Source of the DNA: Cubamyces lactineus
Lineage: Eukaryota > Basidiomycota > Agaricomycetes > Polyporales > Polyporaceae
Length of the DNA stretch: 64,000 nucleotides
Reading direction: 5' to 3'
Assembly (NCBI GenBank): GCA_022376465.1
Contig: JACDTU010000010.1
Span: 1 to 64,000, forward strand
The first letter of the stretch is position 1; every line of letters starts with the position of its first letter. The notes under the pieces were generated by a model. It made no database searches. It was not told the DNA's origin and saw nothing but the letters and a program-made list of their open reading frames with translations. This document shows, piece after piece, positions 60,246 through 64,000 of the stretch. The translations under genes and the position numbers were made by a program.

Positions 60246-61740
60246 CGCTGATGCGCATGTTGCCTGCCTAGGCTCAGAAGAACAAACTCGCACCTTCGCT
60301 AACTGCGCCCTCCAGCTGCCTCTTGTGCTAGCAGCCCTCGCGCGAAGGCTCTCCCTCTAATGTACTGTCTGGCGAAGCCTCTGCTCCCTCTCATGCGACT
60401 CTGCAACTCCCCTCAGTGACTTCCCCTTCGCATCTCTCTTCCATCCTGGTCTGGCGCATCACGCGAACACATCCTATTCCCTTGCGAGCACACTACTCCT
60501 CCCGCAAAGACACTGCTCCTCCTGCGAAGCCACCACCTCTCCCGCGAACACTCTGCATCACTTGCGAGCTGCCTACCCTCCTTGACAGGCTATAGCAAGC
60601 CAGCGAAAGTCAGCGAAGATGGCGCTACATCATTTGCGAGCCACCCTCAAGCCGACAGGGATGTGCTAGAGCGTGGCACACTTGCTAGCCTCGCGGTGCA
60701 CTTAGTGCACTCACACGGTGATGCGCATGGTGCCGGTCCAGAGTCAGAGCAGAGGGCTATCGCTGCGGTGTCTCCCCTCCTTTCCGCGGCGGTCTCATCT
60801 ACACCTTTGCCAGTCGCGACCTCGCGCAACTCTTCGCACGTCCGCGGGACCCTTTGCACACACCTGGAGCACTCGTGCCTGCGCTCTTGGACTCCTGTGG
60901 ATCTGCACTCCCCTCCCCCTGCCCTCGCGGATGTGTTGTGCCCAGCTACGGACCGTATCGGCCGACGGAAACAATGCGGAATGGCGCCATATGGCGCAAG
61001 AGGTAGAGCAGAGCCTATAGGAGGCTGCGGAGAGGTCGCGTGGCGAGCTGGCCCCGCGATGAGGCCAGGCGGCCTCGCCAAGACTTGATGGACTGTAGCA
61101 CAGCATCCCCCCCCCTCCAGAGTCGAGCACCATACGCTCCTCCCTCCGAGGGCTGGCGGACAGAGAACTTGGCCCCTTCCCCACCAGACCACAAATCCCC
61201 ACTTCCCTTCACTACTGCTAGAGTCTTTCAGCTGCAATCCTTCTTCTGTACACACGTCCTCTGCTAATCTATAACTTGACACCTTACGAATCTTTGGCCT
61301 GCGACTGCGAGCCCTGCGACTGTGAACCCTGCAACAGCGAACCCTGCGACTGCGAACTGTGAAGACAGCAAACCCCCAAAGCCTGCAAAACCTGCGAAAC
61401 CCTGCGAGTTCAGAGTGCGAAGTTGCGAGTGCTACGTCTGCAGGATTGTGGGAGTTTGTGTAAAAGCTAGCTGCGTTCCCCTCCTTTCCTTCATATACTC
61501 TGCAACTGCTGCGAACCTGCCAACCACGAACCTGCGAAGCTTGCAACTGCGAAGTCTGCGAAGACACGAAGACGTGAAGCCTGTGGATTGCAAGGCTAGC
61601 AGTGCTCCCCTCCTTCCCTTTCCATCCAGCGGACCTGCGACATCCTCTCCCATCCTCTCCCATCTCTGTACCCTTTGCGAGGTTGGACAATACAGATGCC
61701 CTTCCCCCATACCCTTAGGGTCTCTCACTTGTGATATTTA

Positions 61741-61870
61741 CGACCTTGCGAAATCTGCGAACTTGCGAACTGCGAAACTGCGAACTGCGAACTGCGAACT
61801 GCGAACTGCGAACCCTTGCGAACTGCGAACTGCGAACCCTTGCGACGACCTTGCGAAGATCTGCGAAACC
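61741..61870 (+). repeat. Short tandem array of the 7-mer ctgcgaa
   Basis: Five or more consecutive or near-consecutive ctgcgaa units at about 61768-61815, then cttgcgaa variants to 61870. Looser copies of the same word spread over 60300-62600. Confidence 0.85.
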
Positions 61871-62270
61871 ACTTAGCTGCGAAACGGCGTGAAGCCACGA
61901 GGACAGACTCCGCGAAAAGTTTGCGAAACCGCGTGTTGCGAAAACCTGCGAAACTCCGCGACATTGGCGAAATCGACAGCCCGCGCTCCTCTCCCCTTGT
62001 CCCCTTCCCCCTTTCTCCTTCCCCGTGTATCCGCGAACCCTTTCCCTGCGCTCTCGCCAGCGTCGCGTCCTTCGCAAAGGCCAGCCAACCCTCTCTACCC
62101 ACTCCCTTTGGTCCTAGGCTTTGCTACGGTTCGCGCCAGTCACAGGGCACCCGACTCCAACCTCCCTTCTCCTTCGCGTCCTTTCCCCTCTCCCCCACCA
62201 GCAGGCCTCGACCTACAAAGGCTCTCGGCCCGAGTAGTATCCTTCCCTTACGGGTGGGTTAGACGCTTCA

Positions 62271-62286
62271 TTTTGGTGACCACCGC
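62271..62286 (+). other. Possible primer-binding region after an LTR
   Basis: ttttggtgaccaccgc resembles the tggtgacc sequences found just inside the 5' LTR of many Ty3/gypsy and BEL elements. Preceded by ...gcttca, so an LTR end in CA at 62270 is possible. No tRNA match was tested. Confidence 0.3.
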
Positions 62287-62843
62287 AGGGGGGTGTGTAT
62301 AGATCACACAGTCGGTTTCCTCCTGTTGACGGCCCTCCGCGCCGTATCTGTTCGCATTTTCGCGAACAACAAGCCCCACTCCAGGACCCTGTACCCTCGC
62401 GTCTGAGCTACTCATTGCATGATTCACAAGTCTGGTCAGACAGGCCAACCATCACCTCGACAGCGACTCCCTTGCGGCCCTACTCGACCCCGTTCGCCTC
62501 CTTCTTGAGAGAGGTATCAAAAGGCTCACCAGCGAACCTGCGAGTGCTCCCTGGATCCGCGAAACCACCCTCGCGATCATTGCGAACCCCATAGGTACCT
62601 TACGGCCTCTATCTTCGAACATAGCCTTCGCCTCAGCCGAGGATCCTCTAGTCCACCACCCCTCACCTTTCAGGAGTCCCCTCACTTCCCTCTTGGACAC
62701 TTCCCCCTGCTCAAGCCCTGCGAGAAGAGAGCCTTGGCGAGGAGGCCTTATCCGCCGCGAGCCTTCTAGTAAACCCTCCAGACTCCTCCCCAGACATTGC
62801 GCAAGTCTTCTACTCTATCCGCAAGCCCAATCCAGTAGAGGCA

Positions 62844-63450
62844 ATGGCAGACCACAGCGCAAAACCTGCAATGCCTCCTTGCGGACATACTACAGCACCT
62901 ACCTTTGACCCTGCGGACCCGCAAAACCTTCGCTGCTTCTTCCGAGATGTGGAGGTGCTCTTTGAGCGAAGCAGAATCGTCGCGGATCAGCGAAAGAAGC
63001 TCTGGGTCATTCGCTACCTCCCTATAGAAGTCGCTGAGCTCTGCGAGAGCCTCCCCTCCTACAGCAGCGAAGACCAGACCTATCAGCAGTTCAAGGCTGC
63101 GATCATTGCTCTCTATCCTGGTGCTGGCGACGATCGCAAGTTCACTATAGCCCAAGTTGAGTCGCTAGTTGCCCAGCGCGCAAGATCCCCCATTGCAGAT
63201 GTCACCGAGCTCTCCAGCTACTACCGCGACTTCTATGCCATGACTGCGTACCTGATCGCGCGAGGGCGATACTCCAAGACAGAGCAGTCGCGTCTCTTTA
63301 TTCACGGGATTGCGGGACCTCTGCGGGAGCGCGTTCAGAAGCAGCTGGAGCTAAAGGACCCTGACCACCACCCAGACGATCCCTACGATGTGGAAAAGGT
63401 CTATGAGGCGGCGATCTTTGTCTTGCACAAGACGATCATTGGAGCGAAGG
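62844..63450 (+). CDS. Retrotransposon Gag protein, C-terminally interrupted
   Basis: Residues from the Met at 62844 read as a fungal Ty3/gypsy Gag: FDPADPQNLRCFFRDVEVLF, RKKLWVIRYLPIEVAELCES, YQQFKAAIIALYPGAGDDRK, SYYRDFYAMTAYLIARGRYS and RLFIHGIAGPLRERVQKQLE, ending near DVEKVYEAAIFVLHKTIIGA. The open frame extends upstream (SIRKPNPVEA and further), so this Met may be internal. The zinc knuckle and pol are absent because sequence from 63451 on is unrelated. Confidence 0.8.
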
Positions 63451-64000
63451 TGTTAGGACCGTGCCGTCCGGGGGTACAACTCCGGTGGTCGGGACTTGGA
63501 CGGAGTTCGGGGTCGGAGTACGACCGGAGGTCGGACTAGCACTGGGGTGAGGACTTTCGCGAAACTATTAGTAACGCACGGGTTCCGACTCGGTGTCCTC
63601 TATTTGCGGACTTCGGAGTACGGACTTGACGAGACGAAGGTCGGACTTGGGAACGGGGTTGGGTTGAAGGGGTTGGTAGGAAGGGAACGAAGGTTGGTCG
63701 GACTAGAGGGTCGGGGTTGAGTGTCGGACTACGAGTTGAACCAGTAATGGGTATAACGAGATTTCCGAACTGAGTAGCTACTACATTCCGGGGCAGTATT
63801 TATACTAAGTCAGAAACCCGATAGAAACAATAAGAGATGTACGTGATAGGAAGGAGTAGAACGAAAGTACGAAGTAACTTGCCAAGGGTAAGATAACGTA
63901 GATAGCTCAGTAAGCAAAAGCCTCATGTAGGTAGCGCCATGAGGGGTTATCTGAGACATGTAAGTCATGGGGTCGGGGGAAGTCCGAAGTACGGAGTACG
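63451..64000. mobile_element. Candidate LTR or other insertion interrupting gag (runs off the window)
   Basis: Sequence changes abruptly at 63451 to tgttaggaccgtgccgtccg, a TG-starting, strand-biased, G-rich stretch with repeated cggagtacg and cggacttg words, followed by AT-richer sequence with a TATA-like tatttatac (about 63797-63805). No coding potential. The start resembles an LTR end, but the other end and any target duplication are outside the window. Confidence 0.45.

Larger units (their letters stand above)
60246..63450 (+). mobile_element. Plus-strand retroelement: GCGAA-rich leader/LTR and interrupted gag
   Basis: From the break with the minus-strand element to the break in gag. 60290-62270 is a stop-poor stretch with very frequent gcgaa/gcgag motifs and no domains, possibly a long LTR plus leader. 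At 62271-62286 ttttggtgaccaccgc resembles a post-LTR primer-binding region. A frame open from about 62690 runs into gag, which is cut at 63450. The exact LTR limits cannot be set because no second copy is in the window. Confidence 0.55.

Noticed and set aside
60647..61690. 347-codon minus-strand open frame in the GCGAA-rich leader
   Set aside because: Open frames on both strands here follow from the repeated 7-mer word, which contains no stop. The translation is Ser/Arg-rich, without domains, and overlaps equally open frames on the other strand.
61741..61870. CTGCGAA array considered as a CRISPR-like or satellite array
   Set aside because: The unit is 7 bp without spacers and lies in a eukaryotic retroelement leader, so it is a simple tandem repeat and not a CRISPR array.

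Overview
The window is nuclear DNA of a filamentous basidiomycete, most likely an Agaricomycete of the Polyporales type (inference). The signs are many 50-70 nt GT-AG introns, GC-rich coding sequence, conserved single-copy fungal genes, and accessory families typical of mushrooms: HET-domain genes, Zn2Cys6 regulators, secreted cupredoxins, an aberrant G-alpha and chromodomain Ty3/gypsy elements. Exon chains were assembled by hand. Every chain reported as a complete gene sums to a whole number of codons with matching intron phases.

The left part (1-38 kb) is a dense block of conserved genes: a decayed recyclin-1/Sec10-like fragment (1-1256), RNase H1 (-), TRAPPII subunit Trs65 (+), nucleolar GTPase Nog1 (-), aminopeptidase P with a long N-terminal extension (-), a sugar transporter split into about 25 exons (+), mitochondrial GTP/GDP carrier Ggc1 (+), sorting nexin Snx3 (-), a large disordered Arg/Pro-rich protein (-), lysyl-tRNA synthetase with two in-frame starts (+), Hsp110/Sse1 behind a regular heat-shock-element array (+), an Ariadne-type RBR ubiquitin ligase (+) and a secreted membrane-anchored protein of unknown function (-). 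RNase H1/Trs65 and the Arg-rich protein/KRS1 are divergent pairs that share short promoters.

The right part (38-64 kb) is gene-poor and accessory. It holds a non-canonical G-alpha with Ala in place of the catalytic switch II Gln (+), a tandemly duplicated HET-domain block with one intact and one decayed copy, a Zn2Cys6 regulator with an impaired zinc cluster, and a membrane-anchored cupredoxin.

From 58 kb on, retroelements dominate. A 5'-truncated minus-strand chromodomain element keeps a complete 457-bp LTR and an unusual chain of short ORFs after the integrase: two small transmembrane ORFs, then a zinc-knuckle ORF, with starts 6, 5 and 1 nt after the preceding stops. A plus-strand element follows, with a GCGAA-rich leader and a gag gene. 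Gag is interrupted at 63451 by TG-starting sequence, possibly another LTR, which runs off the window. The ORF chain is the best candidate here for an undescribed arrangement.
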